From positions 1-64,000 of the forward strand of contig NZ_KQ410731.1 in assembly GCF_001262505.1 (NCBI RefSeq): a stretch of 64,000 bases of DNA, written 5' to 3'. Of the stretch, positions 33,822 to 42,189 are shown piece by piece. Under the pieces are notes generated by a model. The model did no database searches. It had not been told where the DNA came from and saw only the letters and a list, made by a program, of their open reading frames with translations. A program made the translations under genes and the position numbers. Each line of letters starts with the position of its first letter. The stretch's first letter is position 1. The stretch is from Shinella sp. SUS2 (lineage in GTDB: Bacteria; Pseudomonadota; Alphaproteobacteria; Rhizobiales; Rhizobiaceae).

Positions 33822-35993
33822 ATGAGACATATCGGCACGATTCTCCTGTGGGCGCTGGTCTCTGCCCTGGTGATGCTCGTTATCACCCTGCCCATCAATC
33901 TGCAGACGCAACTTATCGCCAGCATCGCTGTCGTCACCTTCATGACGGTTATCAAGGTGCTGCGCGCCGAGGGCATCTGGCGGCTGATCGCGCTCGCCTT
34001 CGGCACGGCCGTGGTGCTGCGCTACGTCTACTGGCGCACCACAAGCACGCTGCCGCCCCTGAACCAGCTGGAAAACTTCATTCCGGGCTTCCTGCTCTAT
34101 CTGGCGGAAATGTACAGCGTGATGATGCTGGCGCTCAGCCTCTTCGTCGTGGCGATGCCCCTGCCGCCGCGCAAGAGCCGGCTGGCGGAGGAGGGCAGGC
34201 TGCCCTCCGTCGACGTCTTCGTGCCGAGTTATAACGAGGATATCGGCCTTCTCGCCAACACGCTCGCCGCCGCCAAGGCGATGGACTATCCGGCGGACAA
34301 GCTCACCGTGTGGCTGCTCGACGATGGCGGCACGGAGCAGAAGCGCAATGCCGCGGCGGTGATCGAGGCGCAGACGGCCGAGGCCCGCCACCGCGAGCTT
34401 CAGACGCTCTGCCGCGATCTCGGCGTCAACTATCTGACCCGCGCCCGCAACGAGCATGCCAAGGCCGGCAACATGAACAACGGCATGCAGCACTCGACCG
34501 GCGAGCTGATCGCCGTTTTCGATGCGGACCACGCACCCGCCCGCGATTTCCTGCGCGAGACCGTCGGCTATTTTGCGGACGACCCGAAACTCTTCCTCGT
34601 CCAGACCCCGCACTTCTTCCTCAATCCGGATCCGCTGGAGCGGAACCTGCGCACCTTCGAGACGATGCCGAGCGAGAACGAGATGTTCTACGGCATCATC
34701 CAGCGCGGCCTCGACAAGTGGAACGCCGCCTTCTTCTGCGGCTCGGCCGCGGTGCTGCGGCGCATAGCGCTCAACGAGGCGGGAGGCTTCTCCGGCCTCT
34801 CGATCACCGAGGACTGCGAGACGGCGCTGGCGCTGCATTCGCGCGGCTGGAACAGCGTCTATGTCGACAAGCCGCTGATCGCCGGGCTGCAGCCCGCCAC
34901 CTTCGCCAGCTTCATCGGCCAGCGCAGCCGCTGGGCGCAGGGCATGATGCAGATCCTGCGATTCCGTTTCCCGCTGTTCAAGCGCGGGCTCTCGCTGGCG
35001 CAGCGGCTCTGCTACATGTCGTCCATGCTGTTCTGGCTGTTCCCGTTCCCGCGAACCATCTTCCTCTTCGCGCCGCTCTTCTACCTGTTCTTCGATCTGG
35101 AAATCTTCACGGCCTCCGGCGGCGAATTCCTCGGCTATACGCTCGCCTACATGCTCGTGAACCTGATGATGCAGAACTACCTCTACGGTTCGTTCCGCTG
35201 GCCCTGGATTTCCGAGCTCTACGAATATGTGCAGAGCGTGCATCTCCTGCCCGCCGTCGTCTCGGTCATGCTCAACCCGACCAAGCCGACCTTCAAGGTG
35301 ACGGCAAAGGACGAGTCGATCCGCGAATCGCGGCTTTCGGAGATCAGCCGGCCGTTCTTCGTCATCTTCGCCGTGCTGTTCGTCGCCTTCCTCATGAGCA
35401 TCTACCGCTTCTATTCGGAGCCCTACAAGGCGGACGTCACCTTCGTCGTCGGCGGTTGGAACCTGCTTAACCTCATCATCGCGGGCTGCGCGCTCGGCGT
35501 CGTGTCGGAACGCAGCGAGCGGGCGGCGAGCCGGCGTGTGACGGTCAAGCGGCGCTGCACGTTCATCATCGACGGCCGCGAATATCCCTCGACGCTGGAA
35601 AATGTCTCGGCCAACGGCGCGCGGGTGCAGGTCTTCGGGCTGGAGCCGGATCTGGCGACGGGGGCGCGCTGCCAGCTGCGTTTCACGCCTTACGGCGCGC
35701 ACTACGAGGAGGCCCTGCCGGTCGACGTGCGCAATGTCGAAAACCTCGGTAGCGTGAGCGCCGTCGGCTGCCGCTTCATGCCGGAAGTGGCGCGGCACCA
35801 TTCGCTCGTCGCCGACCTGATCTTCGCCAATTCCAACCAGTGGAGCGACTTCCAGGTCTCGCGCCGCTACAATCCCGGCCTCTTCCGCGGGACCCTCTGG
35901 TTCCTCGGCATCGCCCTTTACCAAACGAGCCGCGGGCTTCTCTATTTCGCGCGCAGCCTCGGCGGCGCTCGCAAGGGGGAGACGACATCGTGA
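33822..35993 (+). CDS. bcsA: Cellulose synthase catalytic subunit, UDP-forming
   Basis: 723 aa, inner membrane, polymerises glucose from UDP-glucose. GT2 motifs are visible in order: DDGG near residue 167, DADH with Asp234/Asp236, FFCGSAAVLRR, TED at 329-331 and QRSRW (Gln367, Arg370, Trp371). Membrane helices lie at 5-110 and in several segments after 390. A PilZ domain at about 565-680 has both c-di-GMP motifs, RAASR (Arg567-Arg571) and NVSANG (Asn594-Gly599), so activation by c-di-GMP is expected. The bcsB start overlaps its stop (GTGA). Confidence 0.97.
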   Translation: MRHIGTILLWALVSALVMLVITLPINLQTQLIASIAVVTFMTVIKVLRAEGIWRLIALAFGTAVVLRYVYWRTTSTLPPLNQLENFIPGFLLYLAEMYSVMMLALSLFVVAMPLPPRKSRLAEEGRLPSVDVFVPSYNEDIGLLANTLAAAKAMDYPADKLTVWLLDDGGTEQKRNAAAVIEAQTAEARHRELQTLCRDLGVNYLTRARNEHAKAGNMNNGMQHSTGELIAVFDADHAPARDFLRETVGYFADDPKLFLVQTPHFFLNPDPLERNLRTFETMPSENEMFYGIIQRGLDKWNAAFFCGSAAVLRRIALNEAGGFSGLSITEDCETALALHSRGWNSVYVDKPLIAGLQPATFASFIGQRSRWAQGMMQILRFRFPLFKRGLSLAQRLCYMSSMLFWLFPFPRTIFLFAPLFYLFFDLEIFTASGGEFLGYTLAYMLVNLMMQNYLYGSFRWPWISELYEYVQSVHLLPAVVSVMLNPTKPTFKVTAKDESIRESRLSEISRPFFVIFAVLFVAFLMSIYRFYSEPYKADVTFVVGGWNLLNLIIAGCALGVVSERSERAASRRVTVKRRCTFIIDGREYPSTLENVSANGARVQVFGLEPDLATGARCQLRFTPYGAHYEEALPVDVRNVENLGSVSAVGCRFMPEVARHHSLVADLIFANSNQWSDFQVSRRYNPGLFRGTLWFLGIALYQTSRGLLYFARSLGGARKGETTS

Positions 35994-38341
35994 GCGTCCT
36001 CACCGTCAAGGCCGTCTTTGCCGGCCTCGCCTTCGCCCTGTCCGCATCCGTCGCCCTGGCGCAGGATACGTCCGTTCCTTTCGACATGTCCGGCGAACGC
36101 GGTCCGACCATCGAAAAGACGCCCACGGTGGAGGGCAGCACGCCCACCGCGCGGGAAACGAAGCAGCCGGAGAAGAAGGCCGCGACGCCGGATCTCGGTC
36201 TCCGGCGCTACATCATTTCCGCGAAATCGCTGCTTCTGGAAGGGGAGGTCGCAAGCCATTCCTTCCCGCTTTTCCTGACCCCGCAGCAAGCGGGCAGCGC
36301 GACGACGATCAATCTCGGCTACTCCAATGCCGTCGTGGTGGCCCCGGAAATCTCGCGGCTCAGCGTTATCGTCAACGATGCGGTCGTCGGCGAGGTTCCG
36401 GTCCAGTCGGCGGAGGGCGTCAAGGACGTGCGCTTCGACCTGCCGGCGGGCCTGCTTCGCCCCGGCATCAACCGGGTGACCTTCAACGCGGTGCACCGGC
36501 ACCGGACGGATTGCACGATCCGCTCGACCTATGACCTTTGGACGTCGCTCGACCCGTCCCGCACCTATCTGACGGTGCCGCGCGACACGAGTGGCCGCCT
36601 GCTGACAACCGACGACATCGCCGCCATCGGCCTCGGGCCGACGGGGCAGACGAAGTTCGTCATGGTCGTGCCGGAAATGGGCCAGCCCGTTGCCACCAAC
36701 GCGTTGATGCGACTTAGCCAGGGCCTTGCGCTGATGGCGAAGATGCCCAACCAGACATTCGATCTTACGGACACGCTGCCGGCGACGGCGGGTGCCGGTG
36801 AGCTGACGGTGCTGGTCGGCACGGCCGGCGATCTCGCGCCGCTGTTGCCGGGCGTGCCGGCGACGGCGCGCTCCTCTGCTGTCGCCACCTTCGTCGACGC
36901 GCCGGCCGGCGATCGCAAGGTCTTCGTCGTCAGCGGTCCGGACTGGCCGTCGATCGAGGGGGCCGTGGAAGGCATGGTCTCGCCCATCGACCGGCCGCTC
37001 GGCGTGACGCGCGAGGCGCTCAGCGTGCGTCAGCGCAACGGCACCGACATGCCGCTCCTGTCCGGCGAGACGTCTCTCAGCTTTTCCGCGCTCGGCGTGC
37101 GCACCGGCGAGTTCAGCGGCCGGCGCTATCGTACCGGCTTCGACATCGGCATCCCCCCGGATTTCTACGCGGATGCCTACGGCGAGGCGACGTTGCTGCT
37201 CGATGCCGCCTATTCGCCGGAAGTGCTGCCCGGCAGCCATATCGACATCTATGTGAACGGCAACATCGCAACGACCGTGCCGATCACCAACCGCAACGGC
37301 GGTATCTTCCGCCACCTGCCGATCCGCGTCACCATGCGGCATTTCCGGCCGGGACCGAACCGCATCGACATCGAGACCGCGCTCCTGACGGAGGCGGACA
37401 AGATCTGCGCCCCGGGCGCGAGCGCCAGTGACGAGCCGCGCTTTGCGTTGTTCGATTCCTCGGAGTTCCGCATGCCGCGTTTTGCCCGCGTCGCGCAGTT
37501 GCCCAATCTTGCCGCGCTCTCGGGCACGGGGTTCCCCTATAACGGTCAGGTCGACCCGATGGCGCTCTACCTTGATCGCCTGGATGCGGACACGCTGTCG
37601 ACGAGTGCCACCTTCCTCGGCAAGATGGCAGTCTCGAGCGGGCGGGCGCTGCAGGTGCGACCGGAATCCTCGGCGCTCGCCATCGGTGAGCGCAATGCCA
37701 TCCTCGTCGGCACGATCTCGCAGCTTCCCCCGCTCGTGCTCGGACAGACGCATATCGCAGCCGAAAGCGCCTCCGCCTGGGGCGGGCCGGTCGATGGCGG
37801 CGGACAGCACGGCGCGACGCAGGAAGCCTTCGACGAATGGCAATCACGCGTGCGCGGCGGTTCGTGGCGCGGCCAGATTTCCGCGTTCGAGGCCTGGCTG
37901 CAGGAGACCTTCGACATCCCGCTCTCCTCGCTTCGCCTGCTGCCGGGAGCGGAGTCGCTCGTGGCGCCCGGCGATACGGCGCGCTTCCTGGTGGCGCAGG
38001 GCAACAGCCCCGATGAAAGCGCGACCTGGACCGTGCTTTCCGCACCGACGGGGGCCGATCTCAAGGCAGGGATGGTGGCGGTCGCGGAGAACGATCGCTG
38101 GCAGCAGCTTGACGGCTATGTCAGCCTGGACAGCAAGGATGTGGACGCGCTCGACACACGCCCGGTCAGCCGAACGCGCTTCGTGGCGACGCAGCCCTGG
38201 ACCTTCTCCAACATGCGGCTGGTCGCGGCGAACTGGCTGTCTTCCAATATCCTCGCCTATGCGGTGGTGTTCTGCGTGCTGTCTATCCTGCTCGGCATTG
38301 CCACATCCGGCCTTCTGCGCCGCTTCGGTAGGGAAGTCTGA
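35990..38341 (+). CDS. bcsB: Cellulose synthase regulatory/periplasmic subunit BcsB
   Basis: 783 aa from a GTG at 35990 (translated MSVLTVKAVFAGLAFALSAS), which overlaps the bcsA TGA and has AAGGGGGA upstream. A signal peptide ending near VALA is followed by a long periplasmic domain beginning RRYIISAKSLLLEGEVASHSF. It includes DCTIRSTYDLWTSLD and ends in a single C-terminal helix (SSNILAYAVVFCVLSILLGI). BcsB guides the nascent glucan through the periplasm and is needed for BcsA activity. No bcsZ follows, unlike in related operons. Confidence 0.95.
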   Translation: MSVLTVKAVFAGLAFALSASVALAQDTSVPFDMSGERGPTIEKTPTVEGSTPTARETKQPEKKAATPDLGLRRYIISAKSLLLEGEVASHSFPLFLTPQQAGSATTINLGYSNAVVVAPEISRLSVIVNDAVVGEVPVQSAEGVKDVRFDLPAGLLRPGINRVTFNAVHRHRTDCTIRSTYDLWTSLDPSRTYLTVPRDTSGRLLTTDDIAAIGLGPTGQTKFVMVVPEMGQPVATNALMRLSQGLALMAKMPNQTFDLTDTLPATAGAGELTVLVGTAGDLAPLLPGVPATARSSAVATFVDAPAGDRKVFVVSGPDWPSIEGAVEGMVSPIDRPLGVTREALSVRQRNGTDMPLLSGETSLSFSALGVRTGEFSGRRYRTGFDIGIPPDFYADAYGEATLLLDAAYSPEVLPGSHIDIYVNGNIATTVPITNRNGGIFRHLPIRVTMRHFRPGPNRIDIETALLTEADKICAPGASASDEPRFALFDSSEFRMPRFARVAQLPNLAALSGTGFPYNGQVDPMALYLDRLDADTLSTSATFLGKMAVSSGRALQVRPESSALAIGERNAILVGTISQLPPLVLGQTHIAAESASAWGGPVDGGGQHGATQEAFDEWQSRVRGGSWRGQISAFEAWLQETFDIPLSSLRLLPGAESLVAPGDTARFLVAQGNSPDESATWTVLSAPTGADLKAGMVAVAENDRWQQLDGYVSLDSKDVDALDTRPVSRTRFVATQPWTFSNMRLVAANWLSSNILAYAVVFCVLSILLGIATSGLLRRFGREV

Positions 38342-38548
38342 GGGCGCGTGTTTACCGTCGGTTAACCCTATCGGGGTTTTATCACGATTGGTTGGCTCAT
38401 CCGGGGGACAGAACGACATGTCCCATCGTTCATGGCGCATGGTGTCGCTGTGGACCGTCCGGGCCGACTGAAGTGTTGCAGCGTCCCTCGTGCGTCATGA
38501 CTGATGCTTGGCGCTGTGGTGGCAGTGATGGACCGAAGGAAATTCGGG

Positions 38549-40720
38549 ATGAAGTCGATCCTCGTGGCGTTCGTCCTCGTCTCCGCCGGCGCAGCCAGCG
38601 TCGCAGGCGTATCCTTTGGCGTGCCCGCCGGTCTGGTGAAGGGCCTGCCGCACCTCGGCGCGGGCACCGACGAGGTTACCACGAACAGCCTGGATGAAGC
38701 GTCCTCCGCCCTGACCAAGCAGTCGCGCGTGGAAATCGCGCAGGCGCAGCAGGCCGGGCAGACGGCCGGGACCGGTACGGAGCCGACGGCCGTCGTGGAG
38801 CCCGTCGAGAACAAGCCGGTGGTCGACGAAAGCGCGCTGCGCTATTTCGCGGCGCGCGGCGATACGGCCCGGCTGAATGCGGAAATCGCCCGTCTGCGCA
38901 CGCTCTATCCGACCTGGATACCGCCGGAAAATCCGCTTGCCGTGCCGGTCAACGAAGACCGCCAGCTCGAGGCGATGTGGGCGCTCTACGCCCAGTCGCG
39001 GTATGCCGACGTGCGCGCGGCGATCGCCAAGCGCCAGCAGGACGACCCGCAATGGACGCCGCCCGCCGATCTTGTCGATCGTCTCGACGTGGCGGAAAAG
39101 CGTGCCGAACTGGTGGCGGCTTCCAATGCCGGGCGCAGCGAGGATGTCGTGCGTCTTGGGGCGGAAACACCCAGCCTGCTCACCTGCTCGGATGCCGATG
39201 TGCTCTGGCGCGTTGCCGAAGCCTTCGTGAAGACCGAGCGCGTGCAGCGCGCCAAGGATGCCTACGGCTACATGCTCGACAATTGCTCTGACGGGCCGAT
39301 CCGTATCGCGACCGTGCAGAAGGCCTCGACCCTGCTCGGCTATGCGGACATGCAGGACCTCGTCGCCCGTGAGCGGACCGGCGCCGATGGCGTCAAGGAA
39401 TTCGACGTGATCCGCAACGATCTTGCCCGTCGCTTCGTCGGCGAGGGCGACGAGGATGCGACGATCACCGTGGCGCCGGCCTATCTGAAGCTCGTCGAAA
39501 AGCTGGTGACGGACGAGGGGCTCGCCTCCGACGCGCTGCTCCTCGGCTGGTATCATCTGCGGCGCGATCAGAATGCGCAGGCCGAACCCTTCTTCCGCAA
39601 GGCACGCGCCGTCGAGGATTCCGCCTCGGCTTCCCAGGGCCTCGCCCTCATCCTCCTGGCGCGCAAGATGCCCGTCGAGGCGGAGGATGTGATGTATGCC
39701 TGGCGCACGACCTCCGACCAGGCGATGCAGACCTATCTCGCGGCCACCGCCAACCTGCTGGCGCTCGATCCGCCGCCGAAGCTCGATGCCAAGGTGCTCG
39801 GTCGCATCGCGCAGGTGACGCTGGAGGAAAAACATCCCGAGACCGGCGAACAGTTCGGCTGGTATGCGCTCGCCATGGATCAGCCGGAAACGGCGGAGGA
39901 ATGGTTTTCGCAGGTGCTGAAATGGAAGGCCGACTATGAGCCTGCCGCCTACGGCCTTGGCGTCGCACGGCTGAGATTGGAGGACCGCGCCGGTCTTGCC
40001 GCCGTCAAGCAGGCCTGGGCGGAGCGGTCCGAGCGCATCGCGCTGCTTGGCGAGCGCGACACGAGCGAAGAGGCTGCTCCGGTGCTGCGCGACCGGCAGG
40101 CACGGATCGCTCGCACCGAGCGCCGGGTGCCGCTGCGCGAAGTGGTCGAGGAGGTTGCGCTGAAGCCGCAGCGCGGCGCCCGCACGGTGCGCCGGATGGA
40201 GGGCGCCGTGGATTGCCGCAGCACGCGCGATCCCAGCGGTCTTTCGGCAGCAGGCGCGCTTTCGCTCGGCTGGTGCCTGATGGAAGTCAACCGGCCGCTG
40301 GAGGCCGCGCAGGCCTTCGAAGCGGCGCTGGCGGGCGAGGGGCGCACGCGCAGCGACGCCGCCTATGGCCAGAGCCTTGCCTATCTGCGGGCCGGACTGA
40401 CGAGTGATGCCGCGGTCTCTGCCACCAAGGCCAGGCTCGAACAGGGCCGGGTTGCCGAATTGCAGACGGCGATCCTCGGCGATCGAGCCGTCAGCAGCTT
40501 TCGTGCGCAGCGCTATCGCGAAACGCTGGTGTTCCTGGACCAGCGCCGCCAGTACCATGCGGAGCCGGCGGACCTGATGGTGCTGCGTGCCTATGCCTAC
40601 AAGAACCTCGGCATGCGCGTGGATGCCATGCGGCTGTTCGAAGCGCTGGGCGAGACCGGGCGGCAGGATGCCATCCGTGCGCTGGCCGAAATGCGCCGCG
40701 AGCGGGATGGCCGCAAGTAA
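38549..40720 (+). CDS. Cellulose operon TPR-repeat protein (BcsK-like candidate)
   Basis: 723 aa from the ATG at 38549, with AAGGAA 7 bp upstream. An N-terminal hydrophobic segment (ILVAFVLVSAGAASVAGVSF) indicates export or membrane anchoring. Helical TPR/Sel1-like repeats follow: LRYFAARGDTARLNAEIARLR, LWRVAEAFVKTERVQRAKDAYGYML, LGWYHLRRDQNAQAEPFFRKA, GWYALAMDQPETAEEWFSQVLKW, LGWCLMEVNRPLEAAQAFEAALAG. No BcsC-type C-terminal beta-barrel is visible. It lies 207 bp after bcsB and matches the TPR genes of Agrobacterium-type cellulose clusters, where such proteins probably scaffold export. Confidence 0.85.
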   Translation: MKSILVAFVLVSAGAASVAGVSFGVPAGLVKGLPHLGAGTDEVTTNSLDEASSALTKQSRVEIAQAQQAGQTAGTGTEPTAVVEPVENKPVVDESALRYFAARGDTARLNAEIARLRTLYPTWIPPENPLAVPVNEDRQLEAMWALYAQSRYADVRAAIAKRQQDDPQWTPPADLVDRLDVAEKRAELVAASNAGRSEDVVRLGAETPSLLTCSDADVLWRVAEAFVKTERVQRAKDAYGYMLDNCSDGPIRIATVQKASTLLGYADMQDLVARERTGADGVKEFDVIRNDLARRFVGEGDEDATITVAPAYLKLVEKLVTDEGLASDALLLGWYHLRRDQNAQAEPFFRKARAVEDSASASQGLALILLARKMPVEAEDVMYAWRTTSDQAMQTYLAATANLLALDPPPKLDAKVLGRIAQVTLEEKHPETGEQFGWYALAMDQPETAEEWFSQVLKWKADYEPAAYGLGVARLRLEDRAGLAAVKQAWAERSERIALLGERDTSEEAAPVLRDRQARIARTERRVPLREVVEEVALKPQRGARTVRRMEGAVDCRSTRDPSGLSAAGALSLGWCLMEVNRPLEAAQAFEAALAGEGRTRSDAAYGQSLAYLRAGLTSDAAVSATKARLEQGRVAELQTAILGDRAVSSFRAQRYRETLVFLDQRRQYHAEPADLMVLRAYAYKNLGMRVDAMRLFEALGETGRQDAIRALAEMRRERDGRK

Positions 40721-40755
40721 CGCGCTTTGGCCGTAACTCCGAGGGAGGATGATGC

Positions 40756-41133
40756 ATGCGCCTTCGTGCCCTTGTGGTGGTTGCCTTTCCGCTGTTCGCC
40801 TCTCCGCTCGCTGCCGCCGAGGGGCGTTATGTCGTCTGCGACAACGGCCTTCGCTGCGTGGAGGCGCCTTGCCCGTCCTCGACCGCCCGCAATGTCGACA
40901 GCGGCGAGGAGCTTCGCAGTGTCTCTCCCGATATCGGCGGGCTTGCCGAGGTGGACCAGCAGCGCATCCGCGAGACGGACGCGCTCTATTACGGCCGGCT
41001 TGTGCTGCGCGGCCATGTCGAGGACCGTGACCACGAGATTGTCGGCAGGCGCCAGACCCTGCCGATCCTCGTCATCACCGGCATCGAGGGCGAGGCTTCG
41101 GCCGATGAGCGGCGGCATTGCCGGGCCGGCTAG
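40756..41133 (+). CDS. Small exported hypothetical protein
   Basis: 125 aa with a signal peptide (MRLRALVVVAFPLFASPLAAA). The mature part opens with two close cysteines in VVCDNGLRCVEAPCPSS, likely a disulphide, and is otherwise hydrophilic. GGAGGATG precedes the ATG. It lies 35 bp after the TPR gene and may belong to the cellulose transcript. I do not recognise a domain. Its periplasmic location fits a role at the cellulose exporter, but this is only position-based. Confidence 0.65.
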   Translation: MRLRALVVVAFPLFASPLAAAEGRYVVCDNGLRCVEAPCPSSTARNVDSGEELRSVSPDIGGLAEVDQQRIRETDALYYGRLVLRGHVEDRDHEIVGRRQTLPILVITGIEGEASADERRHCRAG

Positions 41134-41161
41134 CCGCTGGGCGGAAGCCCATGAATTTTCC

Positions 41162-41821
41162 CTAGTCGCGATCGGGTGCCCCGAGCGGAAAGAATTTCCG
41201 GAAGGGGCGGGCTTCGTCCACGGCGCGGGCGAAGGAGGGGCGGGCGAGCAGGCGCCGGCGATAGGCGTGCACATGGGCGAAGGCCGGGTCGATGGCGTGT
41301 GTCCAGTCCGCATAGAACAGGAAGGGGGCGGCGGCGCAGTCGGCCAGCGTGAAGCGGTCGCCCGAAGCCCAGATCCGGCCATCCATATGTGTGTCGAGCC
41401 AGGCATAGGCACGTTCCAGCATGTCGCGCGCCTGCGCAACGCCGTAGGGATCGCGCTCGTCCTCCGACCGGATGGCGTTGAAGACGATCGTCTGTTGCGG
41501 TGTCGAGACGTAGTTGTCGAAGAAGCGGTCGAGCATGCGCACGTCAATCGCCGCTTTCGGATCGTCCGGGATGAGCTTGACCGGGCCAGGGTGATGGAGC
41601 CCGAGATATTCGATGATGATGCTCGCTTCGAGGATCGTGCGGTGGCCGTCAACGAGGATCGGGAACCGTTTTATCGGCCAGCGCCTCTCGAAATCGGCAA
41701 GCGTATCGGGATCGGTGTGGTCGAGCAGGCGGTAGTCGAAGTCGGTGCCGTTTTCATAAAGCGCCGTCAGCGCCTTCTGGCAGTAGCTGGAAAAGGGATG
41801 GGCATAGAGAACGGGTTTCAT
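41162..41821 (-). CDS. Glutathione S-transferase family protein
   Basis: 219 aa from the ATG at 41821 (MKPVLYAHPFSSYCQKALTALYEN). The N-terminal thioredoxin-like half contains Ser/Tyr/Cys around HPFSSYCQK and the cis-Pro motif KRFPILVD near residue 55, with the glutathione-binding EASIIIEYL following. The helical C-terminal domain has the N-capping motif region FTLADCAAAPFLFYADW. It is convergent with the preceding gene. Cytosolic conjugation or detoxification is likely; the substrate is unknown. Confidence 0.92.
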   Translation of the reverse strand: MKPVLYAHPFSSYCQKALTALYENGTDFDYRLLDHTDPDTLADFERRWPIKRFPILVDGHRTILEASIIIEYLGLHHPGPVKLIPDDPKAAIDVRMLDRFFDNYVSTPQQTIVFNAIRSEDERDPYGVAQARDMLERAYAWLDTHMDGRIWASGDRFTLADCAAAPFLFYADWTHAIDPAFAHVHAYRRRLLARPSFARAVDEARPFRKFFPLGAPDRD

Positions 41822-41884
41822 GGCAACCTCCGCAGCTGCGGATGTTGTCGCAAATCCGATTGCAAAGCACAATCGGTTTCTCCT

Positions 41885-42028
41885 TCAGCCTGCGCGCAGC
41901 AGCAGCACCTGACGCACGTCCTGGCCGTGCGGCCTTGAAAATTGCATCTGGGCGAGGGGGATCGCCAGAACCATGAAAACCAGGGCTGTCCCGAACAGCA
42001 TGCCCGGGTGCAGCAGTCTCGATTTCAC
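41885..42028 (-). CDS. 47-aa single-pass membrane protein (short ORF)
   Basis: A GTG-initiated 47-aa frame on the minus strand, read as VKSRLLHPGMLFGTALVFMV followed by LAIPLAQMQFSRPHGQDVRQ and VLLLRAG, then TGA. GAGGTG lies 6 bp before the GTG. One membrane helix (residues 9-28) is flanked by positive ends, a typical small membrane protein. It is divergent to eptA (161 bp apart) and upstream of the GST gene on the same strand. It is too short for routine calling. Translation is supported by the ribosome site and hydrophobic pattern; the function is unknown. Confidence 0.6.
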   Translation of the reverse strand: MKSRLLHPGMLFGTALVFMVLAIPLAQMQFSRPHGQDVRQVLLLRAG

Positions 42029-42189
42029 GCATCACCTCATACACGACTGTGCGTCTTATCCGCTGCCAAGCTGACGCTGCGCTGAACGCGGTTGCCGGCG
42101 TCGTTCAGGCGGCTGTCAGTTTCGCGGGGCAGGGAGGGCGCGGGATGGCGGCCCGCGTGCTGCCGGAGACGCTTTCGAAAGGACATCCG

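Noticed and set aside
33750-35924. Antisense frame (724 aa) opposite bcsA
   Set aside because: It covers the same bases as the conserved GT2 motifs in the opposite frame; no plausible domain.
35840-35990. ATG-type early start for bcsB within bcsA
   Set aside because: The first 50 residues are arginine/proline-rich shadow of bcsA. The GTG at 35990 gives a normal signal peptide and overlap.
38495-40558. Antisense frame (687 aa) opposite the cellulose TPR gene
   Set aside because: Same kind of shadow. The sense strand has ribosome site, signal segment and TPR repeats.
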